Part shown: piece by piece, positions 46,456-57,885 of the stretch | Layout: each line of letters begins with the position of its first letter | How positions within the stretch are numbered: position 1 is the first letter of the stretch | From: Rhizomys pruinosus | Lineage: Eukaryota > Chordata > Mammalia > Rodentia > Spalacidae | Assembly (NCBI GenBank): GCA_009823505.1 | Contig: VZQC01004563.1 | Span: 170,085-234,084, forward strand | DNA length: 64,000 bases | Reading direction: 5' to 3' | Position numbers and translations under genes: made by a program | The notes under the pieces: generated by a model | Database searches by the model: none | The model's input: only the letters and a program-made list of their open reading frames with translations | Told to the model about the DNA's origin: nothing

Positions 46456-47416
46456 TTCTTCTCTAAAATAATTTCCAGGAAAATAATAAAAAGTTACACA
46501 GGAACCTATGGAACAAAAGATGGCTTACTATAAGCAGTGGATATGTAGAAAAGTGGAGAAGCAAAGATGAATCAGATAATATAATTAAGGAGAGAACCAC
46601 TGCAGGAATGCTCATGATGTGGAATTAGCTGAGTCATGTGAAGGAGTCTGATTAACTTAAAACTTGGCTTCTAGAGTATACCAGACATAATTCTAAGATG
46701 AATTTTGCCACTGAAATGCTGGCATGTAGGAAATATCTGTTGCATATCATAATAATTTGTTCTTGCATATGTTATGTTATATGGTAAAAGAAATTTTGCA
46801 GATTCAGTTAATTTGTTTTGAATTAAATAGGTGGTTCAGCGGGTCTCACTGAGTCAGTCAGTCGATATTTTTGACTTCATGGAAGTGTTGGTCATGAAAG
46901 TGTGAGCCTTGTGAGCTGTGTTGGTGTAAGCTTTCTGTAGAGAGTGTCACATGTCAAGTTCAGTCTCAGGTAGGTGAAAATGGTCTCCTATTTCAAACTT
47001 CAAAGAAAATTCTGATTTAAATTCTATGTTGAGGATTACACAATAATTTGTTTACAGTGAGAAGAGGTCCTGGAGTACTTAATGTAAATTCAAACAAGAT
47101 GGAGTGATTGATGACCCTGCAAAACACACCCTAGAGGCTATGTCCACAATTGTCATTTGTGGAAATTGTGAGATAGCTGCAATTTTATTTAAGTTCCTAT
47201 ATTTGTAGTAATTGAATAAATAGCAATAATCCTACTTGAGGTCAAAAAGAAAAGAAAAACATAAATAAAGAAAAAGAAAAAGCTGTTGTATATTATCTGT
47301 GCTATATGTGTCAACTGCATTGATTAATAGATATATTATCTATTAAATTTCATGTTAATTTCTCATATATTGACTTATTTACATAGGGTTTGCTTCATTA
47401 ATGTGTTGGATAGCAA
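46456..47416. other. Unique non-coding stretch
   Basis: Nothing recognised. Confidence 0.35.
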
Positions 47417-47421
47417 AATGA

Positions 47422-47473
<52 letters not shown>

Positions 47474-47478
47474 AGAAA
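47417..47478. repeat. (GAAA)n microsatellite
   Basis: About 15 AAAG repeats with one interruption near the end. Confidence 0.97.
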
Positions 47479-47639
47479 GAAACCAAGACAAAACTATGGT
47501 CAATGTCTTGAAAATAATATATCTGAGAAAATAAGAAACAGCAACAAATCTCTGAATTATTATAACAAGTGAAAGATTAACAAGAGAAACACTATAGTGT
47601 CCTTGGTAAACTATCTTTATACTAAAATTGGAGAGTTTC

Positions 47640-47868
47640 TTTTTTAAAGAATTATCTTTAATTTTATTTATGTATATTTTGTGGAACTGTGTGTGGGTAT
47701 GCACATATGAGTGTTGGTGCCTGAGGTACCTAGAGGCAACACAGCCCTTAGAATTAAAATTGCAGGTGTTTGTGAACCACTGGAAGTGGATACTAGGAAT
47801 CAAACTTAGATCCTTTCCAAGAATAGTACATATTCCTAAAAACTGAGCCATGTCTAATGTCTCTAAGT
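47640..47868 (-). mobile_element. Old B3-like SINE, antisense
   Basis: TTTATTTATGTATATTTTGT, GAGTGTTGGTGCCTGAGG, GATACTAGGAATCAAACTTA, TCCTTTCCAAGAATAGTACA, AAACTGAGCCATGTCTAATG: antisense B3 order, strongly diverged. Confidence 0.75.
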
Positions 47869-47951
47869 GAAGGCTTTCTTTTATTCATTTCTCTCATTAA
47901 TAAAAATTTATTTTTTAATAATACAAAAGTATGTCAGTAATCAAGTGGTGA

Positions 47952-48020
47952 ATTTACTCTGCATATTAAAATGTAAAAAAAAGGTTTCCTTTTTTTTACA
48001 TTTTAATATGCAGAGTAAAT
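47952..48020. repeat. Perfect 33-nt-arm palindrome
   Basis: Left arm 47952-47984 and right arm 47988-48020 are exact reverse complements around a TTT loop. The left arm holds the pre-insertion target sequence, including the 15-nt target duplication, and the right arm abuts L1 ORF2 at 48021. Confidence 0.98.
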
Positions 48021-48162
48021 GGAATACTATGCAGCAGTAAAGAGGGACAACATCATGAAATTTGCAGGTAAATGGATGGAGCTGGAAGACATTATGTTAA
48101 GTGAAGTAACACAGTCCCAGAAAAACAAACAACAAATGGTGTCCCTCATATGTGGATGCTAG
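48021..48162 (+). pseudogene. L1 ORF2 last 47 codons
   Basis: Open to the natural TAG stop at 48160-48162. It encodes the terminal EYYAAVK...MSFAGKW-type segment seen at 8.4 kb. 5' truncated, non-functional. Confidence 0.88.
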
Positions 48163-48265
48163 TACCAACAACCCAGATATAAATATTTCTCATGGAGAGG
48201 GAGGCATAGTAAAAGAACAACAGAAAGACTGCATCAGAAAATGGACTGAAATGGTGAATTGGAAA

Positions 48266-50282
48266 GGGGGGATGGGTGGGAGAGGGACACGGGTGTATAT
48301 TCGATTAAGGCATATTTAATTGACGTGAGCTCAGCAAGTACCCAGTTTCGCCTAGACACTGTCTACAGGACACATGGTGTTTTAGGACTTAGTAAAAGTA
48401 AAAGTAAACATGTGTATATTAAACAACATTGGTTTACAGAATCTGATAAAAATGGTAATGCATCTGAATTAAATGGAGATATAATTCGCTGTTGCCCACA
48501 TTTGCTTTACATAAAATCTGTAGAGCAAGAACTTTGGGATTGACACATACAAATGTTCTCTATAATTTCTCTGTTGTACAGTATCACCTTGTAGCATTCT
48601 CTTTAAGATGATTTAACGTAAAAATTAAGTTTGCTTCCCAAGTTAATCATATATAGTCACCCAAAACAACATGGGTGAATTTGATGAAATCTATGCCTTG
48701 ACTCCACCCTATAGTCATGTATAATACAACTATCTTCTGGAGACTCATACGCAAAAAAAAAAGGGGGGGGGATACAGAAAGACATGAAACCTTTTCATCA
48801 AACCCCTGCAATTCAAATCTTAAAACTAACTATGGGAAAAGATTTGTTTGTTCCAACAGGACAAAACGTCACCAACTTAACGGCTGAGAAAGAAAAGATA
48901 CAGGTTTGCATTGAGTAGGATGTACCAAAAAGTGGCAACGGAAAGGCTGACCCGTCTGAACATTCAAAGGAAGAAAAGCCTCAGATTGCCATAAACATCG
49001 AACCCCTCTGTGGATCCTACATGTAACAACTAGTTATAATGAGTCCTAATGAAACTTACCTTCTAGGTGCCACAAAGGTTCTGATATGAGAGACTTCCTT
49101 GCCTTCCCACCCATAGAACAAGGAGAAATATGACAATGATGAGGTCGCTCCCCAACTGTAAATTGGAGACAACTATTGTAGAGGTAATCTCTTATAAAAC
49201 CGGTAAAACTGCTTTCTTTAATTGACTACTAGACATGGGAACTGTGGAAGGGATTACTCTCTGTTCAGAACCAAATATAATACTAAAGTCCTAGGGCTAT
49301 GCACTCAGGCAAAATATATTAATACAGGAGCTCTGACATCAGCAATGGATTGTTCTACCAGGTGGATGTTGGCCAGGGGATCCAAGGCCCCACAAAAGGT
49401 AAGGGCTCCTTGCCTCTAAGTTGGGATACCTACAGGAGGAGAGGCAATAAGACCCTGCTGCCGAAGACCTGACGTTAACATGGGAGGGATGTATTGAGAC
49501 CACACATGCAAGTGTACAGATGGCCTCTGGAATGCCAGAGAGTGTTACCAAAGGCCACTAAACCAATAAAGCAAATATGGGTCTCCCTGAGTCAAGCAAG
49601 ACTCCACCGTCAGCACCAGCTACACCTCACCTGCCTGGAAATACTGTGCAGCAGAGGCAGCCATGTGCCTGTATATCCCAAATCTAATTGGCTATTGGCT
49701 CTCCCCTTGGAGAAATAACCCATGGCTGATGCCACAAGCTTACATCCTCTACAGGTTAGGAGATGTTATAAGCCACAGTAAGACCCTGTCATATTTAACA
49801 GGGGGGAAAATTGTAATTCATGGATTAACATATCCAAACATGTGTCTATGCTAAAGTAACCTACCATAACTATTAGTGCTGCTTAAATACCTATATATCT
49901 AATTGCTTGTTCTTCATTAGTAGGATCGAAAGGTTATTCCTGGACAAACTGTCAGCCCATGAAAGGAAACAGCCAGAATTGACCAGAGTCCAAGTCAACA
50001 GCTCCAGAGAGAGTGGACTGTTTTACCTCTCATCCACCTGTGCCCCTTTTCTAAGCCTAGGGAACAACCTGCGGAAGAGGGGGCGTGGTAGAATGTAAGG
50101 GCTGCGATTGGGGTGAATGGTGAAACTACAGCAATGTAGTCTGGACACTCATTTGATCAACTTGATTGAACAAACAACCTGTCACCCCCCACTGGATGGT
50201 GGGGCTGTAGGTGTTTGGGCACAACAGCCTGCAGATAGGTTTTGCATGAAGGATGCTTGTACTCATGGATTATCACTTATAG
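48266..50282 (+). other. Unidentified segment inside long L1 3' UTR
   Basis: About 2 kb lying between L1-like 3' UTR (to about 48265) and the L1 terminal block (from about 50283). It includes a 94-codon open frame at 48259-48543, a purine tract of 10 A plus 9 G at about 48753-48772, and CCTGCGGAAGAGGGGGCGTG near 50070, which recalls the Lx-type block GCGGAAGAGGGGGCGG. Origin is unknown: captured host or retroviral sequence, or an extended Lx-type UTR. It was inserted together with the L1 because it lies inside the target-site duplications. Confidence 0.7.
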
Positions 50283-50469
50283 CTAAAAATGAAAAAAAAA
50301 AAACTGAGAGAAAGATGCAGGACAGTTATGGCAGAATGCATGATCTGGGATGGGGGGGGGGGGAGGGAAAGGGAAATAAGCCTGAACTGAATTGGAAAAA
50401 ATGTATGAAATGCACAAAGCATCAATAAAACTAATTTAAAAAAAATAAATAAATAAAATGTAAAAAAAA

Positions 50470-52095
50470 AAAACAAAACCCTTAAATCACACCAACTCTC
50501 ATGGTCGAGTGTATAGACCTGGGAATACCACTGTATTTTGGAATTCAAAACCATTGTATTCCAGAAGATTTTTAGATGAGTTCAGGTGTATTCAGAATTA
50601 TATGACCATAGACATATAAGTATTATTAAAATAAACATTAACTATTATATTTCCTTGCAGATGCTGTATTAATTTCTTCATTAGCTTCTTGACAGTTACA
50701 TATTATATTAGCTGCTGTTCAAAATACCTTAGAGAAAAAATAAAGGAATAATGATTTACTTTGTCTCCTGGTTCCAGAGATTTCACTATGTAGTCTTTGG
50801 TCCAATAAATCTGGGTTCATGGTGAGACATCATATCATGGTAGTAGAACTTGTGGCTAAGTCTTTTTACCACTTGATAAGTTGCAGCTAGAAACTTGAAT
50901 GACCTGGGGATGAGGTGTAACTCTCATAGGCATGATCTCAGTCACCTATTTTCTCTAAGCAGCACCCATATTATAGAGCTTACAGATTCTTCTCCATTTA
51001 CCATGTTGGTTCCAAAAATCAACCATGGGCCTTTACAGAATATTTCTTATTTAAAATATAACATTCAAGCCCAGGCACCTAATGTGTCACAGCTATTTCA
51101 TAGTTCAAAAGATTTAGTCCATTTCCCTATGCCTTCTGTTTATTAAGCGATCCAACATTGTTCAAAAGTTAATTTCAGGACAATTTCTTAGCTCTATACT
51201 CTTGTAAAATAAAAGAAAAATCAAGTTATAACCATAAGACCTTATAAAATGAAGAAAGAAATAATCAGGTTGCATGCTTCCAAGATAAAATTTTCATACA
51301 AAAATGAGGAATTGGAGAATAGTAGGAAGGATAAGGCCAATAATCTTGAAACCCAGCAGGGCACACATTAACCATGTCTGGCTTCTTGGCAATGATGTTT
51401 TATACTGTGAGTTTCCAACTAAAGCTGTACTCTATGGCTTTGCTGCATGAAACCCAGATGTCTTCAATCTTAGGCTGGCTCTGCATGTTGCCTAATGCTT
51501 TCCTTGGCAGACATTCCCCATTGTTGGTATCTGCAAATCCCTATTCTTCTCCATTGCTTCACTCTGATACCTTCACTCATTGCCTACATATTTTGCCTAG
51601 CCTTGAGATTCCCCACTGAAATTTTGGTGAAAGCCTTCATAATACCTCTTAGCTACTTGGTAATGCGTATTCTACATGCCTGACAGACCAGCATTCCATA
51701 ATCATGCTAAAGTTTGAGTACTAATAAGGATTTAGTACTAATAATCACCCTTCGACCATGGCTGCAATTATCTATGAACCCTTGGGCAAGTTGTTATTAT
51801 GAAAGGAATCTTGTAGAAAAGAATTTCCTAGGCAGACTTGTGTGGGCAATCCATCCTAGAGGCGTTCTTTGCTCAATGAAAGTCATTGGAGGAATTTAAC
51901 ATATAATAATCTTGGGCTTTAGATAGGTAGGGTCTAGATACTTCTTAAAGTTCTCTCAAGGTATGTCTTTATTTTCCCAGTAGAAATTCCTTGGGTTATT
52001 TTTAATAGTGTCAGTCTCTGCAGAAACCAGGCCTTTCTTAGGTTTGAATTTTTATAGGCTTTTCAGACTCAACTGTGTTTCAAGAGTATCTGCTC
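50470..52095. other. Non-coding stretch with old repeat traces
   Basis: 50.74-51.1 kb resembles an eroded dispersed repeat. No gene recognised. Confidence 0.3.
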
Positions 52096-52109
52096 TCTAT
52101 TTTGCTCTT

Positions 52110-52440
52110 TTTTTACATTTGTTTATATATGATTTTTATAATGCTTTTATTGATGTTTTGTGTATTTCAGACATCATTTCTCAGTTCAATTTAGACATAT
52201 TCCCCTTCCCCTTCCCCCCACCCCACCCCAGATCATGCACTCTGCCATAACAGTCTTGAATCTTTCTTTCAGTCTATTTTTATGTTTCGGAAATCACATT
52301 TTCCTCCTTGAATTTTATGTTACTCTAAAATATGAATGCATACTTTCCACTCATATACTGTAATTACAGAGTCCGAAAGTAAGTGGCGGATCAATTCTAA
52401 AGCCTGTTAAGAAATTTACATTATAACAACATAGTTGCTT
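52110..52440 (-). mobile_element. L1 3' UTR, antisense, short insertion
   Basis: T-rich start, TTTTGTGTATTTCAGACATC, C-rich tract, GATCATGCACTCTGCCATAA, then 3' UTR to ACATAGTTGCTT. Flanked by TCTATTTT(G/A)CTCTT at 52096-52109 and 52441-52454, a 14-bp target-site duplication with one mismatch. Confidence 0.92.
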
Positions 52441-52454
52441 TCTATTTTACTCTT

Positions 52455-52884
52455 GATTGTCACTGTAGATCTAGATAAAACTAACAAGAAACATATTGCA
52501 AGCTGAATAACAGATTTCTTTGAAATTTCCTCTGGCACATTACTTAATCTGTCATTTATAAATTCATTCTCCTTCAGTGTTTCAGAGCATGGATTAAAAT
52601 TTGGACACATTATTTAGCAGAAAGAAACACCTGGCCTCTAGTCCAGTTCCCAGGAGAGTTCTTCCCATGTGAAACTTCATGAGCCTGGCCTTCAATCTCC
52701 ACATTTCTATAAATATTCTGATCTTTTGCCCTGCCACCTAAATCATGTACTCTGTTCTATTTTCAGCATTCTGGACTTCATGTAATCTACTACTCCAATC
52801 TTTACCAGATTTCTCCTGAAAAGCAGAACCAAATTCAGAACAACCACCCAAAATCTCTGGCATAAGAATGCCTTCTTATTTGTA
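52455..52884. other. Unique non-coding stretch
   Basis: Nothing recognised. Confidence 0.35.
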
Positions 52885-53055
52885 TTCTTTAATATATTTA
52901 TTTTGTGTGTGTGTGTGTTGGGGGTGGCAGTGACATTTGGTGCTCAGGGAACAACTTCTGGGAGTGAGTTCTCTCTTTCCACCATGTGTGTTCTGAGCCT
53001 CAAACTGAGATCCTCAGGAGTGGTGGGGGACTCCTTTACTTGTTGAGCCATCCAA
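52885..53055 (-). mobile_element. RSINE1/B4-type SINE, antisense
   Basis: (GT)n start, GGAACAACTTCTGGGAGTGA, GTTCTCTCTTTCCACCATGT, TGTTGAGCCATCCAAACTCC. Confidence 0.8.
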
Positions 53056-53059
53056 ACTC

Positions 53060-53400
53060 CAAACTTTTGTTAGTTTTTGTTATCATGAGAAAATACCCTA
53101 GTAGAAGAAGTACATGGGGAAAATATTTATTTTTTTCGTACTTTTGGAGATTTTGCCACACAGTACACAGGTCCATTGAACATCATGGAAGTGAAAGAAT
53201 GCAACAGAGGGTGACTTGTGACAGCTCAGAAAAGGGGTCAAAGGCTACAGACTAAGTACAAGCTTCAAAACTCTGTCCTCAGTGACCTAAATACATACCT
53301 ATATCCTACTTCCTAACATTTACAGAACCTCCCAAAACAGTACCACCAGCTGTGGATAAAGTATTTAATACAAGACTATGCATGGTAATCAAACCATATA
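53060..53400. repeat. Old dispersed repeat, family uncertain
   Basis: GTTATCATGAGAAAATACCC, CAAAACAGTACCACCAGCTG and AGTATTTAATACAAGACTAT recall a common mammalian MaLR-like or similar dispersed repeat. Not resolved. Confidence 0.35.
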
Positions 53401-53507
53401 TAACTACTCATTTCAGATTTTATTATTATATTTAAATGATAATATAGCTACATTTGACTAAATAAGTCAATGTGATGAAATCTTATTTTAACAATGAAAA
53501 ATAGTTT

Positions 53508-53602
53508 CAAATGTTCATTTATTCATGTGTGTGTGTGTGTATACACATGCCACAGCACATATATGGATGTCAGAGAACAACTTTTGTAAGTTGGTTTGTT
53601 CA
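53508..53602 (-). mobile_element. RSINE1/B4-type SINE fragment, antisense
   Basis: (GT)n, ATACACATGCCACAGCACAT, GGATGTCAGAGAACAACTTT, then lost. Confidence 0.75.
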
Positions 53603-53604
53603 TT

Positions 53605-54104
53605 CCATGTTGTACTGTATATTACAGATATATCTAAATGAAGACAGCCTGACCCTTAAGCATCAGCTAAAACCAGGAGTAAGCCTGGGAGAACTTACAT
53701 TTTCTGATTTACTTTGAAAGTATTACCTACCAAAAATGACTTTTTCTGTCTTTATTGAAATATCCAGCATGATTAAAAAAAGCAAGGATTTTTCCTTTCT
53801 GATTCCTCCTGACCCAGAACAGCATATGCAACCACAAATATCTATTATCAAACTAACCCCACGTGTTGTTTGGAACAAGAGCAGGATAATTTGTTGCTTT
53901 CAGTGACATTCACAGCTCTCAGCATGGATACTTTCATAACATACATACATACATTTTTCTGGGTCCAGGAAAGAAAAGGACATGAGGGGTTGAAGCTATA
54001 AAATTAGGTTACAAGAGGATTCCAAAACTTAAGAACATTTTTTGTTGCAAATAAGCTGAAAGTGTTAAATAGCCTCAAACTTAAGATTAAATTTGGTTAT
54101 AATG
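53605..54104. other. Unique non-coding stretch
   Basis: Nothing recognised apart from a short CATA run near 53940. Confidence 0.35.
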
Positions 54105-54225
54105 CTATGTAAAATTCCTATGTGGCATTCTGAGTAAAGCCATTCCACACAACCTTTGGATCCAGGGATCAAATCAAGATTATCAGACTTGGAAGCAAGG
54201 ACATTTATCCACAGAGCCAACATGT
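54105..54225 (-). mobile_element. B4/RSINE1-type head fragment, antisense
   Basis: GGATCCAGGGATCAAATCAA, GACTTGGAAGCAAGGACATT and CCACAGAGCCAACATGTCAG: antisense tRNA-like head of this SINE class. Confidence 0.65.
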
Positions 54226-54554
54226 CAGCCAAACAATGACAAAGTTTTATATTAAAATAACCATTTTCTTTCAGTTTTGTATTCTCAGAAATTATTTCCA
54301 GGCCCATGTGATTGGATTATATGACTGAATTATGGACAATAGAATATGAAAAGAAAGATATATGTCCCCTGGGAATCTCTCACTGCATTTCTTTCCCTTT
54401 TCCTATGACCAAGCTAGTCATTTGTAGAGCTTACAGAATCACAATATAAATTGAGAAATCCGGCATTTTGTCATGTATGCATTATGTAGCATTAGGCATC
54501 TTGTTCCTCTTACAAACTTTCTTGTTCCTAAGAAATCCTCACAATACGGTATCT

Positions 54555-54813
54555 GAACAAGACCTGCATAATGACAACACCAATTGATAGGCTAGTGTAA
54601 ATGGAGAAAATTTCATAAAGTTACATCTCCAGATGAAGAGCAATAGCCAGATGAAGAGCAATAGGCAATTAGCCGGGAGTGGTGGCGCACGCCTTTAATC
54701 CTAGCACTCAGGAGGTAGAGGCAGGTGGATCTTTGTGAGTTCAAGGCCAGCCTGGTTTACAGAGTGAGTTCCATGACAGCTGGGGCTACAGGGAGACCCT
54801 GTCTTGAAAAGAC

Positions 54814-54845
<32 letters not shown>

Positions 54846-55130
54846 ATAGGCAATTAATGGATAATGAGGGAGGATCAGTTTTCTCCAGTGACATACTCCC
54901 TGATAGGTTATATCATCTTAAATAGTCAGCCTAAATGCAAGAGCAACATTAAATGGACTCTGTGTATTATTTGTAAATATATATATGTAGATTTCTTAAT
55001 TTATGTATGTATATGAAAGACTAATAATGAAAGAAATGAACTAAAAGTTGAGAGGGTGTTATAGGGGGACACGGGAGGAGTTTGAGGGGAATGGGAAGGG
55101 TGAATACAATCTAAATATAATACTCATATA
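54555..55130 (+). mobile_element. Lx-like L1 3' UTR with nested B1
   Basis: ACAAGACCTGCATAATGACA, TACATCTCCAGATGAAGAGC (with a 19-bp local duplication CCAGATGAAGAGCAATAG), GGCAATTAATGGATAATGAG, CAGTTTTCTCCAGTGACATA, and a G-rich tract near 55050-55100. Split by a B1 at 54672-54844. Confidence 0.75.
54672..54844 (+). mobile_element. Young B1 SINE nested in L1 UTR
   Basis: GCCGGGAGTGGTGGCGCACG start, CTTGAAAAGAC and a long A-run. Target-site duplication AATAGGCAATTA at 54660-54671 and 54845-54856. Confidence 0.97.
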
Positions 55131-55134
55131 TAAA

Positions 55135-55250
55135 ATTCTTAATATTATTATATATTATTTTATATTTTATATATAACATTTTAATTTATATATAATTTAT
55201 AATATTTTATATATATTAATATATAATATTATAAAAAGTAAGTATATAAA
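55135..55250. repeat. AT-rich low-complexity tract
   Basis: ATATA/TTATA-type low complexity. Confidence 0.85.
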
Positions 55251-57045
55251 TAGAATGGAATGCATGATTTCAGTAGTGAAAGTAAGGGAGCTGTCAACAA
55301 GAAAAAGAGTCTAATGATCAAAATATAGGAAATTTGCTAGAATTTGATAATAAAGGTTTTAAGTTGTAAATGAATTCTTGTAATTAATTTTTGTGTAGTT
55401 TTTAGTCTGAGTGATCATGACATTTTCCTGTATACATGACTTTGGTTTCGGCTTTCAAAGTCACGAAACAGTAGAAAATATTTTTAAAAAACCTTAAATC
55501 TTCAAAAGCCTAAATGCACATAGTTTAAGCAAAATAAGATACATAACTTGAAATTAGGAAGTATCTCAATTATGTTGAAAACTTGTTTTAAAAGCTAGTA
55601 TGAAACTTGTAATGCATTTGCAAAAATTTATGTGACTGTTAACAAACCATATAAATACATGACCCCCATATCATTTTTCATATTATATATATATATATAT
55701 GGCACCAAGGTTTCTTAGAAAAAAAATTGTGTTTCCTGAGCACATAAACTGAAGTTTATGGGATTTAATTAAAGTAGTCTATGATCTCAGAGAGGAATAC
55801 ACTAGTACATTTGGTTATGCTGATGCTGTGAAAATATTCCACTTGCCTAAGCAGTCCAGGAAGTTCAACCCAGACCCTTTTTGTAGTAGGCTTAGTTTTA
55901 CTGTCATAGAGAAATATTATAAATGGGCACAGATAAGAGGCAGTGTACCCTGTAAAATATGTCCCAGTGGATAAATTCCAAGTGCTTTCTTCCATTTTGT
56001 TTCCATGTTTTTGAGACTCTCTAGCTGTGGCTGGCTGGATACTATCCATGGAGTCCAGAATGACTTTTAATTCACTGCAATTCCCCTTTCTCGTCATGAA
56101 TGCCGTGATTGACCACATGTCTAGTTTCTAGATATTTTTGTAAATTGTAAGTTAATATCTGTTATTTTTTAATTTTCATTCATTCCTCAGAATTGGATAA
56201 GATATTTTCCTGTGCTTTATTAACTGACTTTCATTCTACTATTTTAAGGAATTAAGCATAACTGTTAGGGTGAAACTGAGTAACATCCCAAGGCAATAAT
56301 GAATGAATGGAAACAGTCCCATTGATTTGTCAGGCATATACTCATGATAGCTATATCTATACTTTTTCTCAGATGTTACTAGACATAATCTGTTATACAT
56401 TTCTCAAAATTACCAGCCAGGACAGTTTTGTAAATAAAATATAGTTAAATTGAGTTAAATTTATGGGCTCTAATTTTCTATTTGCTACTTCCTCAAATCT
56501 GCCTTAGATTTAGCAATTAATGAGGCAAAAATACATTTTCTGGTGTTTAGAGGAAGCCACATGCTGTTCACATTGGAGTTCAGACTTCTTGTCTGAATTT
56601 TGAGAAAACAGTTTCTGTTTTTTTTTTTTTTGAACCTTTGTTTCTTTATAAAGTGGCCCTTAGTGTCCACATGCAGAGTTTTGTAAGGGACATGGAATGA
56701 AGGGGAAAAGAAAACACTTCAAAGTCTGGAATTGACTTTGAAATTGAATAAATAGAGGCCGGTAGAAGCTTGAAGGACATTATAGAGTAGTTTAGATTGA
56801 CTCACAGTCTTGAAATATGTTCACTGAAGCATTTCCAGTGAAGGATGAAAGCTCAGCAGTTCATGGGAAACATGGTAAAGGCACCCTGTGTCAATTTGAA
56901 GAAAAATATCATTATAAACAGAATAGAGAACTGCAGGTGCTAAAAGTGGGTCTGGTGAAGTTTGTGGGCACAATTATGTAGAAAGAGGAATTTGTAAGAG
57001 ATCAGCTTGGTCACATAGTTTTTAAGTTTTTATTTAATTTATCAT
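55251..57045. other. Unique non-coding stretch
   Basis: A 117-codon open frame on the minus strand (55765-56118) has no recognisable domain, repeat origin or splice context. I do not call a gene. (TA)n at 55683-55701. Confidence 0.35.
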
Positions 57046-57049
57046 TAGT

Positions 57050-57292
57050 GCTAATGTTTGTTTTTGTACTTGTTTGTATGTTTATGTTTGTGTGTTTGTG
57101 TGTGTGTATTTGTGAGTAAGGTATGCATGTATATGTGTGTGTATGCATGTACACCAATGCCATGGTGCATGTATGAATGTCTGGAGAAACATTATGAATT
57201 AGCTTCTCTCCTTCCACGTTTATATCTGTTTCAGGAGTCAAACTGGTGTCACTAAACTCAAATGATGAGCACCTTCATCTGATATGTGAGCG
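57050..57292 (-). mobile_element. B4/RSINE1-type SINE, antisense
   Basis: GT-rich start, ACACCAATGCCATGGTGCAT, AACATTATGAATTAGCTTCT, TCTCCTTCCACGTTTATATC, TGATGAGCACCTTCATCTGA. Confidence 0.75.
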
Positions 57293-57326
57293 ATCCTGAT
57301 GACCTATATTAGATATTTTTAAAAAC

Positions 57327-57462
57327 GTCACTGGGAATGGTGGCAGACACATTTGATCTGAGGAGGCAGAGGCAGGTGGATTTCTGTGAGTTCAAGGCTA
57401 ACCTGGTCTACTTAATGAGATCCAGGTGGCATGGGCTTCATAATTACACCCCATCTAAAATA
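57327..57462 (+). mobile_element. Old B1 SINE
   Basis: CACTGGGAATGGTGGCAGAC, GAGGAGGCAGAGGCAGGTGG, TTCTGTGAGTTCAAGGCTAA and CCCATCTAAAATAAAAG in B1 order, with a deletion of the CTTTAATCCCAGCACT block. Confidence 0.82.
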
Positions 57463-57885
57463 AAAGTTCCAAGAGAAGCTATCCAAATGTCTTCTGAGTT
57501 TTCCTTGCTAGTAAAATTGTTGAGTAAAAAGAAAAACTGATGGAGAAATTACAAGACCAACAGACAAAATGTAGCAAGTGCTTATTTTAGGGGCCTTTTG
57601 TTTATCTAAATCCCAAACAATGCGGAAACTAAGAAATTCATGGTTGGAAAGTGTGCTGTGGACAAATGTAAAAAGGCCTGGGCAGCATTCTGTGGAAAAG
57701 CTTAGGGATTTGACTCATAGCTCACTTATTTCATCACAAGAATAGATACAGGATTACCCAGAAAATATGAGGGGGTATATTCTTATCTAGTTCTTCGGGA
57801 AAAGCCCTTTGCTTACTCATCACTGTGAAATACATGTTAGAGCCATCGATTTTGGAAAGTTCAATAGCAGTAAAAATGCAGTCAT

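Larger units (their letters stand above)
47983..50454 (+). mobile_element. L1 insertion with about 2.3-kb 3' UTR
   Basis: One insertion unit: a 38-nt junction segment with an inverted copy of the target flank, then the last 47 codons of ORF2 (48021-48162), a 3' UTR of about 2.29 kb, the standard L1 terminal block (AAAGATGCAGGACAGTTATG, G-rich tract, ATCAATAAAACTAATTT) and an A-rich tail. A 15-bp target-site duplication, AAAATGTAAAAAAAA, is at 47968-47982 and 50455-50469. The other recognisable L1s here have 3' UTRs of only about 380-545 bp, so this copy belongs to a different 3' UTR lineage. Parts recur at 5255-5945 and 11867-12158. Confidence 0.88.

Noticed and set aside
47375..47851. 158-codon minus-strand open frame
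   Set aside because: It crosses the (GAAA)n microsatellite and an old antisense SINE; low-complexity product, no domain.
48753..48772. A10G9 tract as a retroviral polypurine tract with an LTR following
   Set aside because: No LTR-like TG...CA ends, primer-binding site or duplicated terminal sequence found within this insertion. The tract alone is insufficient.
55765..56118. 117-codon minus-strand frame
   Set aside because: No similarity to any family that I recognise, and no supporting splice or promoter structure; left as a chance frame.
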